Part shown: positions 22,291 through 34,587 of the stretch, piece by piece
Layout: each line of letters starts with the position of its first letter
How positions within the stretch are numbered: the stretch's first letter is position 1
DNA from: Codonopsis lanceolata
Taxonomy: Eukaryota > Streptophyta > Magnoliopsida > Asterales > Campanulaceae
Assembly (NCBI GenBank): GCA_013146195.2
Contig: CM028378.1
Location: 94,056,057-94,120,056, forward strand
Direction: 5' to 3'
DNA length: 64,000 nt
Notes under the pieces: generated by a model
Database searches by the model: none
What the model saw: only the letters and a program-made list of their open reading frames with translations
What the model was told of the DNA's origin: nothing
Translations under genes and position numbers: made by a program

Positions 22291-25200
22291 ATGATGGGCA
22301 TCTTTACTATAGTAGTCTACCATGGGGGTAATTTTGTTAAAGAAGGGGAACATAGGAAATACATTGGGGGGACTTATGATCTATTAGAAGATATGGACAC
22401 AGATTACATTTCTTTTATTGTCTTGAAGGGTGGCATTGAACAACTATTGAACTATAGTAATGTCAAGTGTCTGTGGTACCTAATTCCACGCCAGGATTTA
22501 GAGAATGGACTTAGAAGAATGTATAGTGATAGGGAAGTCATATGTATGTGTGATATGTTAGGGAATCAGGAGTATCTACATATGTATGCCATGTGATGGT
22601 CTTCTTACTAGTACACAAGAAAGTGTGCCTGTGTGTTTTATATTTGATGATGATGTACATGAGGAGGAGGATGTTCATGCTAGGGATGATGTATATGTTG
22701 AGGATGATGTTGAGGATGATGTAAATGTTAATGGTCAGGATTGTGAGGATAATGTTAATGGTTAGGATTGTGAGGATGATGTTAATGGTCAGGATTGTGA
22801 GGATGATGTAAATGGTCAGGAAGATGTAAATGTTAATGGTCAGGATTGTGAGGAAGATGTAAATGTTAATGATCAGGATTGTGAGGATGCTGTAAATGGT
22901 GAGGATGATTCTAGTGAAGATGAGACTTATATTACAGATAGTGAAGAAGAAAAAGAAAGTGAGTATGAGTACACTGTTAATGATGTGATAGAAGCAAATG
23001 ATGAGGAAGTGGCCCAGGCTAGAAAGACAAATATTGATATGAAAACAAATGAAATGAAAAAACCAGTTGAAATGACTGAGAATGAGCATGGTACACCTCC
23101 TGTTGAAATGACTGAGGATGAGCATATTGCCTTGGAGGAGACATTCATTGTTGAGACTGATTCAGAGCTTAGTAGTGATTGTAGTGAACATGACATCAAG
23201 AAGAAGAACCAAAAAGGGAAAAAATATGGATCATTCAATCCATACACTAATCCCAAGGATATCAACTTTAATGTAGGCATGGAATTTAAGAATGCAGTTG
23301 AGTTTAAGGAGGCAATAAGGGCACATGCAATAGAGAAGGGGATAGACTTCAAATTTTTGAAGAATGAACAAAGGAGAGTGTGTGTAGTCTGCATGAATTC
23401 CAGTATATACCCATGAGGATTTGGGGAAGTCAACCAAAAGGAGTGAAGAGTTTTCAGATAAAATCCTATAATCCAAAGCATTTGTGTAGTAAGAATTTGA
23501 GGATTAGACAACTTAGTTCCCAATGGATTACAAGTACATATCACACAACAATAAAAAAATAATCCATCTTGGAAGCTAGCAGAAATGAAGAAGGCGATTG
23601 AAACAAGGTATGGTTTGGATGTCAATTTGGGTACTTGCTCAAGGGCTAAAAGAAAGGCATTGGGTACTGTTGTTGGTTCAATGAAGGAACACTATGCCAA
23701 GATCTGGGATTATAGAAATGAGCCGAGGAGGACTAATGAAGGTAGTACTATAGAAGTATATTGTGTCCTGAACAATCCTACATATGGTCCTGTATTTCAG
23801 AGGTTTTATGTGTGCTTTGATGCCCTGAAGAAGGGTCTATTGACTGGTTGTAAGAATGTCCTAGGATTGGATGTGTGTTTCTTAAAAGGCTGTATGAAAG
23901 GAGAATTACCAATTGCAATAGGAAGAGATGGGAATGACCAAATGTTTCCAGTGGCTTGGGGAGTTGTGCAAGTGGAGAACAAAAATTCTTGGGGTTGGTT
24001 TCTTTCTCACCTAATAAATGACTTGCAAATGGAGGATGGTAGGGGATGGACCCTCATTTCAGATCAACAGAAGGTACCTTTAATGGTTTTTTTATATGTA
24101 TTATATTGCATGTACTTTAATATCTTGTCATACCCTATTTAAATTATTTTGTTATTCTTCAATTTAATAGAGACTTGTAATATCTATTACTGAGCTACTG
24201 CCTTTATCTGAGCATAGAGCATGTGCTAGACATGTGAATGCTAACTGGTCAAAAGAATTTAGAGGTGCAGAGTATAAGAGTCAATTCTGGGCAATTTCCA
24301 AGTCAACTAACATGAAGGACTACAACACCAACTGTGAGAAATTGAAACAATTTGATGAAAATGCCTACAATGATTGATGCATAGAAATCCAAGTAAGTGG
24401 TGCAAGGCTTTCTTCTTAATTGATATTAATGTGATAACTGTGAGAATAATATGTCAGAGGGGTTCAATGGGTCCTTAGTGGAAGCTAGGTCTAAACCACT
24501 AATTTATATGTTGGAGCATTTGAGAATGACTATGATGACTAGGCTACATAAAAGAAGAAAATGGATGAGAAATCATTGGGATAGGATATGTTCTAGGATT
24601 AGAAAAAAAATTGAATTATACACATCTGAAGCTAGGCTGTGGACTGCTACCTATAATGGAAACAAGAAGTTCCAAGTGGACTACATGAAATGGGGGTATG
24701 TTGTTGACATTCAAAATATGACATGTACTTGCAGATCATGTGATTTAAGTGGAATCCCATGTTATCATGCCATTACTGGCCTGGTGAGTATTGACAAGAA
24801 TGTAGATGACTATATTCCTAAGTGTTATACAAAGGATGAGTTTTTAAAGGCATATGCAAACAGTATTGAGCCCATAACAGGTGAAAACAATTGGCTACAA
24901 TCTGGAGATGATCCCTTGAGGCCTCCATTGTACAAGGCAATGCAAGGAAGGCCAAAGAAGAAGAGAGTAAAGGCACCACATGAAGAACAGCCAAAAAAGA
25001 CAACCAGGGGTGTGTAGAAATTGAGTCAATATGGGAAAGAGATGGTATGTAGTATTTGCAATGTAGTTGGTCATAACAAAAATGGGTGTAGAGAACTAAG
25101 GGAAAGTGTAGCAAGTGTCAGTGGGGTCCAAACTGAGGTATTTAGCTTCTATATCTTGTTTTTACATAACACTGTTATATATCATTATTGGTTCTACATT

Positions 25201-25470
25201 TCTAAATTTGGATGTTAATTTCTTATAGGCACCTAATACTTCAAAAAAAAGATGTAAATCTAAATCAGAGAAAGGAAAAGCCCCAATTAAGAGATTTTAT
25301 ACAAAAGATAGAAATGAAGGAAGGAAGAAGACACCTCAGATACCTACAGGTGAGAAGAGAAAAAGAGGAAGAAGGCCTAGGAAGCCAGTCAATGCAGAAC
25401 CAACACATGATTTTGCTGGACTCTATGTTTCACCAGCTGGAGAAATCTTTTTTGAGGTATGTTCAGTTTA
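22291..25470 (+). pseudogene. Mutator-like (MuDR-A type) transposase
   Basis: Domains in order: an N-terminal PB1-like segment (22291-22596, YHGGNFVKEGEHRKYIGGT); a Gly/Asp-Asn-rich acidic repeat (22640-22930) with a TAG stop near 22764; a MuDR-specific segment (FNVGMEFKNAVEFKEAIRAHAIEKG, 23260-23340) followed by a frameshift near 23400; a MULE transposase core (23585-24080) with LGLDVCFLKG, RDGNDQMFPVAW and VENKNSWGWF, covering the DDE residues; an intron-like break near 24075-24170, then SITELLPLSEHRACARHV; a SWIM zinc finger (24650-24790, CTCRSCDLSGIPCYHA); and a CCHC knuckle (25045-25100, CSICNVVGHNKNGC). Catalytic residues look kept, but stops and frameshifts make it inactive. Confidence 0.88.
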
Positions 25471-25474
25471 ATTG

Positions 25475-26801
25475 TGTAGACACCTCAATTTTGTACCTCT
25501 GATATGTAATCTTGACATAAGATATCAAGACCTGTTAAACATTAACAAATGTCAAGTTACATGGTTAAAAATGCAAAAAGAAAAAACAGGATGCGCAAAC
25601 AGTGAAATGCAGGGGGCCAAAGTGTCAAAAAAAGGAAGGAAAGGACAGCCTAGCGCCACGCGGTGCCCAGACCACCAATGGGTGGTGCCCAATAGTGCTC
25701 CATGCACTGTAGCACTTTGCTTTTGGTGCAACTCTCTCAACGCGCGATACAAACCGATGAAGCACAAAATGATAAATCTTAACGACGAAAGAAGCCTTCT
25801 CCCAGCCTATAAATAGAAGGCCCCGGCTTCAGTGAACAAAACACAATTCACAGTTTACGCACACAGTTCACACACCGCGATCACGCGGTTAAAATTCCTC
25901 CGCAGTGAGTTCTGAGAGAACGCCTCGAGAGTTTTCCTCCTCTAGCCTCGAAGCTCCGCCAAATCTCCCCCAAACACAAAACCAACCGGTCAAAGTAAAG
26001 CCTAGCTAGCCCGCTAGGATTCCACCATATTCCTCCGGTCCAAAAATATAAAAAAGAGCAGTTGCTCTGCTCGAATTCAGATAACAAATCAGCAAAAGGC
26101 AAGTAGTTGCTTTGCCCAATTTTCGCCAACAGCAAACAAACAACATCACAAAAGTAAGTAGTTGCTCGTCCGGATCCCGAGGTCAAAAAGCAACTTTCGG
26201 AAGCAGTCACTCTACCTGAATCTCCACAACAACACAGCAGCAAAAAGACTCCCTCCCATTGAAGGACAAAGCGAGCACATCCACGCTTCAAGAGGTAGGC
26301 CTATTATATATAAAAAGTGTTATTTTAAGCAGCAAAATGTAAGCAATATAAGCAGTTGTGCTGCCCGAAAATCTATAAGAAATAACACTAAAAAGAGTCA
26401 TTATTATAGCCAAATATTTATAAATGTATTTGTAACTCCCGAAAGGAGGCTGTAGCAAGTGTTGTAATAATATATGTACAAATATATTTTATTTAAATGC
26501 TTTATTTCATCTGCTAAATAAATATAATAAAAGCATATTTTAGCCAAAAATCATTTTGAGACCGAAAGGGCGAGTTGAGTGGCTAACACCTTCCCACCTC
26601 GTAACTTAGCCTCCGAACCCTTTACAAATCTGGTTACATTTTGGTTTTTCTTTATTTCTCCTTAAAATAAAGATGTCGACTCTGTTTTACATTTTGAGTC
26701 CACAATGAGGCCAAGCGTATTCCACGCGCTAAATGGTTTAGTTTGAAACCGCCCATTCTTCATCAGCGGGAGGGGTATAAATAAAATCTGGGGCACTCAC
26801 A
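25475..26801 (+). mobile_element. Solo LTR of Tat-like Gypsy family
   Basis: It starts TGTAGACACC, ends CACTCACA, and is flanked by a perfect AATTG duplication (25470-25474 and 26802-26806). It contains a promoter-like cctataaatagaaggcc near 25805. The 3' part (gagaccgaaagggcga... aaaataaagatg) aligns with the LTRs at 39598-40912 and 53151-54432. There is no internal region, so it is the product of LTR-LTR recombination. Length 1327 bp. Confidence 0.88.
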
Positions 26802-27254
26802 AATTGTTGTCTAGACTACACAGTTTACCATTTTCATTTCTAAATTGTCAACTAACACTGATATGCACTATGTACTTGTTTGTAGAAACCTTGTAATACC
26901 CCGATAATTTTAATTAAAAATATTAATTCGTGTTAATTAAAATTACAATTGTTTTGGACCGATATAACTAATATTATAATTGTTTTGTGTTAATTTAATG
27001 CTTTGAACCTATTTAGTAACTAATTATATTGAGTTGAGCTTAGTCCACTTGTGACTAGATTTAATTATAATTCCATGTTAATATTACTTAATGAAAATTG
27101 GTCCATTTAACCTTAGGGTTAGGAAACCTAATAGATTTTTTATATAAATAGGGTTGAGAGGAAAGGTAAAAAAGAAAAGAATAAGAAGAACGGCAGAGAG
27201 AGAGATTGGCGGCGGCAGAGACTATCGGTAAGTTTCTCCACTTTTCGGTTAAAG

Positions 27255-27291
27255 CCTATATAAATAAATAAATATATATATATATAAATAA

Positions 27292-27364
<73 letters not shown>

Positions 27365-27610
27365 CCTTATAGGCATTATGTGTATGTTTGTTTTTGTGTG
27401 TGTTGTGTGTGAAAATAGTGTGTAAACAGTGTGTGCATGTGATGTGTGTTTTATGCTGTGAATTAGTGTGTGTGGGTCATGATTATGTGTGTGTGTGATG
27501 GCAGTGTGTGTGCAGGAAGATATAATTATATATATTGTATTATATATATATAAACTAATGAATAGTATTTATAATGCATGTGTGTGTGTGCTGTGCGTGC
27601 GTGTGCCGTG
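27255..27610. repeat. (TA)n then (GT)n-rich microsatellites
   Basis: A TA run at 27296-27360 is followed by a GTGTGT-rich stretch to about 27610. Confidence 0.9.
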
Positions 27611-28128
27611 TGTGCGGTTTGAAAAAAAAAAGATAATAATAATAATAACAATAAATTATTTAGTAAATTATTACTTTAATTAGTATTATAGAAATTAATA
27701 GGATTGGTTGGTACATTTGTGGTTTAGTGATTATTATATATTTTGAACTTAGATTTGGACAAGGAAGGTTAGGACGATTGTACGTGTTGCGGATCTTTCT
27801 TTTTGCTAAGTATTTCGAGGTAAGGAATTATACCTTATTTAGGTCTTTTGAATTCTTCGTTCCATACTGTTAGACTTTCGCTATTTCTTTAATAAATGTC
27901 TTTCCTTTGAAACGTGTGCCGATTTTGTATCAGTATTTGATTTTGAACTCCGTCGATTATGTTCATTTGCTTACACATTTTTATGCTTCTTGTTAAATCT
28001 CGCATACTTATCAAGTCCCATGTGAGATATCATTTGTTTGATACATGAATTGATTATTGATTATGCTTGAGTTTGAAAAAATTATTTATTTATTTTTTTA
28101 AAATTTTCTACCTTGGTCACTAAGTCAA

Positions 28129-28263
28129 ACAACCTAGTCACGGGTTAATGTGACCTTTCGATTTACCTAGTCACGGGTTAATGTGACCTTTAGATTTACC
28201 TAGTCACGGGTTAATGTGACCTTTCGATTTACCTAGTCATGAATTAATGTGACCTTTCGAAAC
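28129..28263. repeat. 33-bp tandem repeat, four copies
   Basis: Unit acctagtcacgggttaatgtgaccttt.gattt, repeated with very few changes; the last copy carries catgaatt for cacgggtt. Inside the LTR at 26892-31632, before the LINE. Confidence 0.9.
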
Positions 28264-28387
28264 CCTTTAACCACTAGACACATTGTTAGTTATCCGGATA
28301 TACCCTTTAGAAACTTTTTTACCCTTATGGGTCTTTAGAATTTTTTCGGAACATTGTTTGAACAGGTCTTTGACCGCTTATGTGATC

Positions 28388-28615
28388 TTGGTATCTGTGA
28401 GTCATTCGCTGTCTCCAGCTGGTATGAGACGGTTGGTGACAATTGGACTACTCGAGTCGTCATTTGCATTATTATCTATTTATCTTTCGTTTGGAATCCT
28501 AAATATTTATCTGTGAGTCGTCCGTTGTCGTCATCTGGTATGGGACGGTTGGTGACAATTGGATTATTTGAGTTGTTTGTTGTATCTTTATCCTTCATTT
28601 GGAATCCTGAAAATA
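28388..28615. repeat. Tandem duplication of about 115 bp
   Basis: Two diverged units share ctgtgagtc, ggtatg.gacggttggtgacaattgga and catttggaatcct. They lie within the same LTR. Confidence 0.75.
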
Positions 28616-29047
28616 TATTTGAAAATTTGAATATTTAAACTTTGACTATTTGACTTTCACATTATAGATATTGAACTTTCGATTCTGATTTCTTGATTTA
28701 TTTCAGTCAACTCCTCCTTCGTAACCAGAGGGGTTGTATATGAACTTACTGAGCATTGTTCGCTCACCCTTTCTTATTCTTTCTCTTCCAGGTGACATTT
28801 AGTTTGGCTAGATGAATTGTTTCGAGTAGATGAATGAAGATGATCAAAGAAGTTTTAGACATTTATAATTCATTCGTACTTTGAAAATTTTATTAATTTT
28901 GATTAGCCTTATATTAGATTTCGTTCCAGACATTTGGTGGTTATATTTTAATTACAATTGAGGGATATTAATGTTGATTAATTATTAGTGTTGGGATTTA
29001 TTATTGGTGAAGATGAATTGATTAATTATTAGTGTTGGGATTTATTA

Positions 29048-31300
29048 GTGTGGTACTCATTGCGTATAAATGGGGAGGCCTATGGTTTTTTCAAATCTTC
29101 TCGTGGTGTTCGGCAGGGCGATCCTCTATCCCCTTTGTTATTTATCTTGGCCCAGGAAGTTCTCAATCAAAATATTAATAAGGCCATAGCTGAAGGGAGA
29201 ATTAAAAATTATGATCATGGTCGAGGAGATACTCAGATTTCTCATCTTCTGTACGCTGACGATATGCTTCTTTTCTGCAATGCCGGGAAGTCGTCTATTA
29301 TCGGTTTGAAACAAGTTATGGCGTCTTATCAGCAAAGTTCTGGCCAGATGATTAATATGCAGAAAAGTGGCTTTTATGGTTCTAAGCATTACTCCAATCG
29401 AAGAGCTGCTCAAATTGTTCGTTGGTCAGGTTGCAATCAACGCTTCTGGCCTATGAAGTATCTGGGCCTCCCCCTATTTAAAGGCCGAATGCGTAGAATT
29501 TATTTTGAAGATTTGGAAGCACGGGTGACTAATCGCATCAACGGATGGAAGACTCGAATCTTATCACTGGGAGCTAAAGTTACTCTCATTAAATCCATTC
29601 TCGGAAGCATTCCGGTCTACTCTATGACAGCCCTTCCTATCCCGTCCTCTATCATTCACCGCATCGAAAAGAAGATGGCAGACTTTTTCTGGGGAGCAAA
29701 TGGGGAACACATGATTCATTGGCTTGCTTGGAATAAGATATGTCGGCCTTTGTCAGAAGGTGGCCTGGGCATTCGTCCTCTAAAGGAAGTAATGAATTTG
29801 TTACACGCTAAGATGGCTTGGATTGCTATGCAAAAGAATAGCCTTTGGGCTCGGTTTTATTGGGATAAGTATGGAGGGGTTCACAACTTCAATGAAACCC
29901 CGAATGCTTCTCTTCCTTGGAAAGCTATCATGGGGCAGATGTGGCAGCTTCAGCAAGTCAGTCGATGGATTATAGGCCAAGGCCATGTCTCCTTTTGGGA
30001 CTCTAATTGGTGTGGTGTACGGCTGGGTGGTCCTCTTCCAGTGGACAGATCTCTCTTAGTCTGTAATGCCCTTAATAATTTTGACGACTTGGCGCATTTG
30101 GTAGATCCAGCTCATTATGGGGAAATCAGGAGGATTTCTTGCGTCCCAAACATGCTCGATAAGATGGTATGCACCTTAACCAATTCAGGTGCCTTCGACA
30201 TGGCAGATTACTGGAACTATTTCCGTCTTAAACACCCTTCTCCTAGCTGGGCCAAGAAGATTTGGCAACCATGGATCCCTCCGAAAATCAGTTGTTTTGT
30301 CTGGAAGATTTTTAACAATGCAGTTTCGGTCGATTTAAACATTCAGTCTCGCAATATTCCGATAGCCTCGAAGTGTGTTTGTTGTAGTCTTTTGCCGAAT
30401 CAGGAATCTGTCCAACATCTTTTTGTTCATTCTGAGGTTGCTCAATCCCTTTGGACCAGATTTGCTTCGATCTTCAAGACAGGTTGTGCGGCTAATAGCT
30501 TACAGCAGCTCTTCGCCATTTGGGCCAAGGGATCTTTTCGTCGGCAAATTAAGGCGTGTCATTTAGGGGTTTTTGTGTTCACCTGTTGGGAGATATGGAA
30601 AGCTAGATGCTGTGCTTTATTTGAAAATATTCCTATGAAGGTGGATAATATATTTCAGAAAATTCTGTGCGATCTTCGAGACATGACTGCTTCCTATAAT
30701 CCGAGAGCTCCTATCAGTCCTCGAGCTTCCATGTATCTATCTTCGATGTCTATCCAAATAAAGAATCCTTGCTTTCAGAAAGGGAGATGGCTCAAATGAA
30801 TTCCTCCTATTCTTGGTAAAGTGAAGCTTAATACGGATGGTTCCTCAAGAGATGGGGCGTGCACGGGAGGTGGGGTTATTCGGGATGATCAAGGTTCTCT
30901 CATTTCAGCTTTCTCCAATTACTACGGCTCTGGCACCAACATGAAAGCTGAAGTCCGGGCCCTCAGATGGCCTTCGCTTGTGTCATTCGGGCTTGATAAT
31001 GTAGACGTGGAGACGGATTCTCTGGTGGCGGTTAATGTTATTATGCATAATCACCAAGCTCCTTGGCAACATGTGTATGAATTTCGAAAATGCAGCAGTT
31101 TATCTAGAAATTTCAGCATGTCTCATGTTTACAGAGAACAAAATCGGGTGGCGGATCGACTGGCTAGTATTGCTCATCTGCATAAGGGATGCAAGAAATT
31201 TATTTCGATAACGGATATTCCTGGAGAGATCAAACAGTTACTTGCTATGGACAACTTTGACTTTCTTTCTTTTAGGCCTAATCGTAGTTGTTTATGTTAG
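29048..31300 (+). pseudogene. LINE ORF2: reverse transcriptase, zf-RVT, RNase H
   Basis: It is one continuous reading frame except for a single TGA at 30797-30799. The first part (583 codons) starts within the RT palm at SSRGVRQGDPLSPLLF. It has the catalytic YADDMLLF and the LINE thumb region (KYLGLPLFKGRMRR, INGWKTRILSLGAKVTLIKSIL). A zinc-binding zf-RVT domain follows (PWIPPKISCFVWKIF ... CVCCSLLPNQESVQHLF). After the stop, the RNase H domain (30821-31300) has LNTDGSSRDG, AEVRAL and ETDSLVAV, the RVT_3 type found in plant LINEs. The stop lies in a linker where homologous proteins often have Trp before IPP. The low decay suggests a fairly young insertion. Confidence 0.92.
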
Positions 31301-31545
31301 TACAAGGTTTTTGCCTTTCTTTTTTTTTTTATAAAAAAGTAACACTCCTTATGTTAGAATTTCTTAATTTTTTTTATCCTCTTGTATCTCCTTTCGAGGC
31401 AGTAGCCTCTCTTGCCCCTCCCATTTATAAGGGTAATAAAATTCGCTTGGCTGTCTCAAGCCAGCTTTCTTTATTAATAAAATTCCGCAGTGCCGCCTCG
31501 CTTGAGTTTGTATTTCTTTAATTAATAAAATTCTAAAAAAAAAAA
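29048..31545 (+). mobile_element. 5'-truncated LINE (plant L1 type)
   Basis: A poly-A tail (31535-31545) ends the element. A 10-bp duplication, ggatttatta, flanks it (29038-29047 and 31546-31555). It begins inside the reverse-transcriptase domain, so the endonuclease and most 5' sequence are missing, as is usual for target-primed insertions. Confidence 0.9.
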
Positions 31546-31913
31546 GGATTTATTATTGGTTTAAGTATTATTTGTTGGTGACGTGGCCAAATTGTGGGTT
31601 CAAATGGTTGGACCCGAGTTTGGGGCGTTACACAATTGGAGTATACATCTCTTCTAATTAAATGATAATTTTTATTCGAAATATAAATTAAATTAAATTA
31701 ATAATTAAAAATCTTGTGTGGATGAGTCTTCCTAAGAAGTTGGCAACAATTATTCATTGAGGTATGTCACAAAAAATTTATATATTCAACCAATCCTTTT
31801 ACTATACACGCTACATCAAAACAGTACACTCATATCGTAAATCATGCACACAAAATGAAACTCATTCGACAATATTTTTGCGTAAAACTACAAAGAGAAC
31901 CCTAACAACCCCG

Positions 31914-34204
31914 TCACTTGGAATTGGTCAAGGTCAAACTGAAATCCCAGAGTTTCTTGGCCAGTTCTTGATCTTTAGCCTGTTTGTTCCTTTTTGCGAT
32001 GTTGCTGTCGGCAAAGTATTCACCACTAACACCATTAACCTTTGGATTCAATGCCAGATAACATGTAGTTGCAGCTCCCTGGAACCCAAGCCAATGATAG
32101 TTAAGGATAATGCATAAATAGAACTGAAGTGATTAATCAGGATCCTTGTATTAAAGGACAAGATTGTAAGATAGATAACCAACCTGAGGAATGGTCTTGA
32201 GGAATGCCTTGAGAAACACATGGAAGACAACTGCAAGAAGAAAGGTAGAACATCATTAACACTGTACTATATTAACTCTCAATTTTATGAATTTTCGTTT
32301 GTATATTGATGTCTTTGAATCCTATTTTCATATTCAGGAAGTCCCACATAAGAGTCTGTTTTACAAGTATCTAATGTAACATCTATTATTACGTGAAAAT
32401 GCAAGTAAAGAAGTCGTAGGTTGTACCTCCCATCACATTTGAATGACGGGCAAGATTGGTTGGAATAACTCCGGGATGTAGAGAATTAGCAGTTATATTC
32501 ACCCCTTCTTCCTATAAATTTTGGGAAAGAATAAAAAGTACAACATCAGTTACTGCTAGGATTGACAACATGAAAATTATCTAAGAATAATATACTGAAA
32601 AAAAAAAAAGAAAGAAAGATAGCAGCTTAAAGATGAGGAAATTTACCTTGAAGCGCCTTGCTAGCTCATTCGCGTGCAGTGTATTAGCGAGCTTTGATTG
32701 CCCATAAGCTGAGAGACTTGAATAACTGTAAAATATATTCACGGAGTCAGTCAAACAAATAGAGTTACTTCATTTTCCTCAAATCCAATAATAGTTTTTC
32801 CCTCTTTTACCTCTTTTCGTCATTTAATTTGTCAAACATAATTCCTCCTTTGTAAGTCATTGTATACAGCTCTGATGAAATAATAACAATCCTTCCCTCT
32901 TTATGGCTTTTATGTGCAGTACTTTTCATGGTGTCCAGCAGAAGATTGGTCAAAAGAAAATTCCCTGAAAAAAAGAAAACGATTCACTTAAGCTCATTAT
33001 AGCACATGCTTGGACAACAATAGTTTTTTTATTTTGGTAACGGTAACATACCTAGATGGTTTGTAGCAAATTGACTCTCGATTTTGTCTTTGGAGAGCGA
33101 GAAAGGAACACCCATAATCCCTGCATTTAGACTTAAGACCAAAAACAACACATTTAGTCCTTGCAAGATCTAACTCAAACCGACCAATATATCTATGAAA
33201 TGGAAGAATATAACAATGGTATCGCATTGCTAAACTCAATATCATCATATAGTTCACTTACACGAGGATGTTCAGGGGAAGACCAGAGGAAACATATTTG
33301 GATGCAAAACTTCTTATTGATGCCTGTGAGCTGACATCTAACTCCATAATATCAATTTTAGCATCGGGAGTTTTGGTTAGGATGCTATCTTTTACTTTCT
33401 TGGCTGCATCGACGTTTCTGATTGCCATAACAACATGGACACCACGCAAGGCAAGGACACGAGCAGTTTCTGCGCCTAGACCACTTGTAGCTCCTGAAAT
33501 CACGTAAATACATAATATAAGCACTTCAATTCTGTCTATATGTCTTGCCAGTTGCCAAATGCCAAAGAGAAAGTAAAAAAGTGGATAATAAAAAAAATAA
33601 AAACAAAAAAATAGAAGTTGTATCTGATATGTAAAGTTTTATTTACTGTAAATGCTAAGTAATGAAATCAGTTTGTTGGTGTAATTAAAAAAATATATAT
33701 ATACAAAAAACAGAGTAATCATAAGTCCAGATGGTTCTTATAACTTATATGTTCAGCAGTTGCTCAATGCAGTCCATCTCTGTCTTTGGGATTATTCAAT
33801 CACAAAATTATATCTTCAAATTTACATTTTCAGGCTACCCTTAAGATGACAGATCGCTAGGTACTTAAAAGTTGAATATAACCTGCTCGACGTAATGGTA
33901 CAAAGAGGCCAATAATATTCAAGCTCTGTTTAGAAACTCTTTAACAATCTTCCCTAATTAATTGATCCATACCATGAATAAGAAGCTTTCTTTCTTGATA
34001 ATTAAACGAACCCGACAAAGAATAACGAAAAAGAAATGCTAAAATTCAAAGGAAAATCAATTAAATCCACCAAAAAAAAAATGTTGAACGCAGACCTGTA
34101 ATGATGGCGGTAAGGCCAGTTCCATCAACTCCTTTGGTAACGTCCTCAGCTGTGGATTTAGCAGAAAACCCAGATTCTCCTTTGCAGCCCAAAACCCACA
34201 CCAT
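31914..34204 (-). CDS. TIC32-like short-chain dehydrogenase, copy B
   Basis: Eight exons: 34096-34204, 33262-33493, 33052-33131, 32811-32964, 32647-32725, 32427-32511, 32184-32230, 31914-32078; 316 codons, stop TGA at 31914-31916. All junctions are GT-AG; the intron 5 acceptor is tatag instead of the tgcag or tacag of the others. SDR motifs are complete: TGATSGLGAE at 36-45, LNAG at 115-118, Asn138, Ser171, and Y199-x3-K203. Copy-specific residues include KDSILTKTPDAK in exon 2. Introns and flanks are very similar to copy A in the same orientation about 15.4 kb away, so A and B form a recent direct duplication. It looks functional. A TIC32-type role at the chloroplast inner envelope is inferred from family resemblance; a general carbonyl or retinol-type SDR is the alternative. 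Confidence 0.9.
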
Positions 34205-34332
34205 TTTTGCTTAACTGAATTGAATGAGAGAGATTTCTAAGAAAGAAGACGAACGGAGACTAAGTAATTTGTAAGAAGTAGTAGAGACTAGAGAGCAATA
34301 GGAAGTTATGATCTGAACCCAAGATGCAGCAG

Positions 34333-34343
34333 CTATATATATA
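34333..34343 (-). promoter_or_regulatory. TATA box of SDR copy B
   Basis: tatatatagct on the minus strand about 135 bp before the ATG, at the position conserved in all four copies. Confidence 0.65.
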
Positions 34344-34587
34344 GGTTTGAGAGAGAAAGGAAATGGAAGAATTGGACTAGCATCTTCAGAAGCTTTTCTC
34401 ACCTGCTGGGTCAAAGGATGATGGCGTCAAGTGTGTGTGACCATTTTTTACATTTTCAGGCTGCCATTGACTTGGAAATTGACGTCAGCTACTACCTCAT
34501 TTCAAAGACCGCGTCAATTGTGTGTGACCATTTTTTACTGAAAATCTCTTTTTTGTATTAAAGTTTTTTAAAATTTTCTTATAATTA

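Larger units (their letters stand above)
21537..26891 (+). mobile_element. MuDR-like MULE, interrupted by a solo LTR
   Basis: The left side begins near 21537 with tttggtccctggac, a motif repeated inside (21578, 21598) in the style of MULE subterminal repeats. The body is a Mutator transposase pseudogene (22291-25470). A solo LTR (25475-26801) sits in its 3' part. The sequence continues for 90 bp until another LTR begins at 26892. The right terminal inverted repeat is not visible and was presumably lost at that junction. The extent is therefore approximate. Confidence 0.7.
26892..31632 (+). mobile_element. Probable solo LTR interrupted by a LINE
   Basis: It starts TGTAATACCCCGA and ends TTTGGGGCGTTACA, a common TG...CA LTR pair in plants. 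A promoter-like tatataaatagggttgag lies near 27140. The LINE at 29048-31545 is inserted within it, leaving about 2.2 kb of LTR sequence. No 5-bp duplication is seen (aacct and caatt). Its right end coincides with the breakpoint of the SDR copy B duplication block, so the original flanks may be lost. Confidence 0.6.

Noticed and set aside
22538..23125. Minus-strand frame rich in Ile/Leu/Thr, looking like a membrane protein
   Set aside because: It is the antisense of the Asp/Asn-rich acidic repeat of the MULE transposase.
28129..28263. CRISPR-like array of 33-bp repeats
   Set aside because: The units are contiguous with no spacers, and the context is plant retrotransposon DNA.
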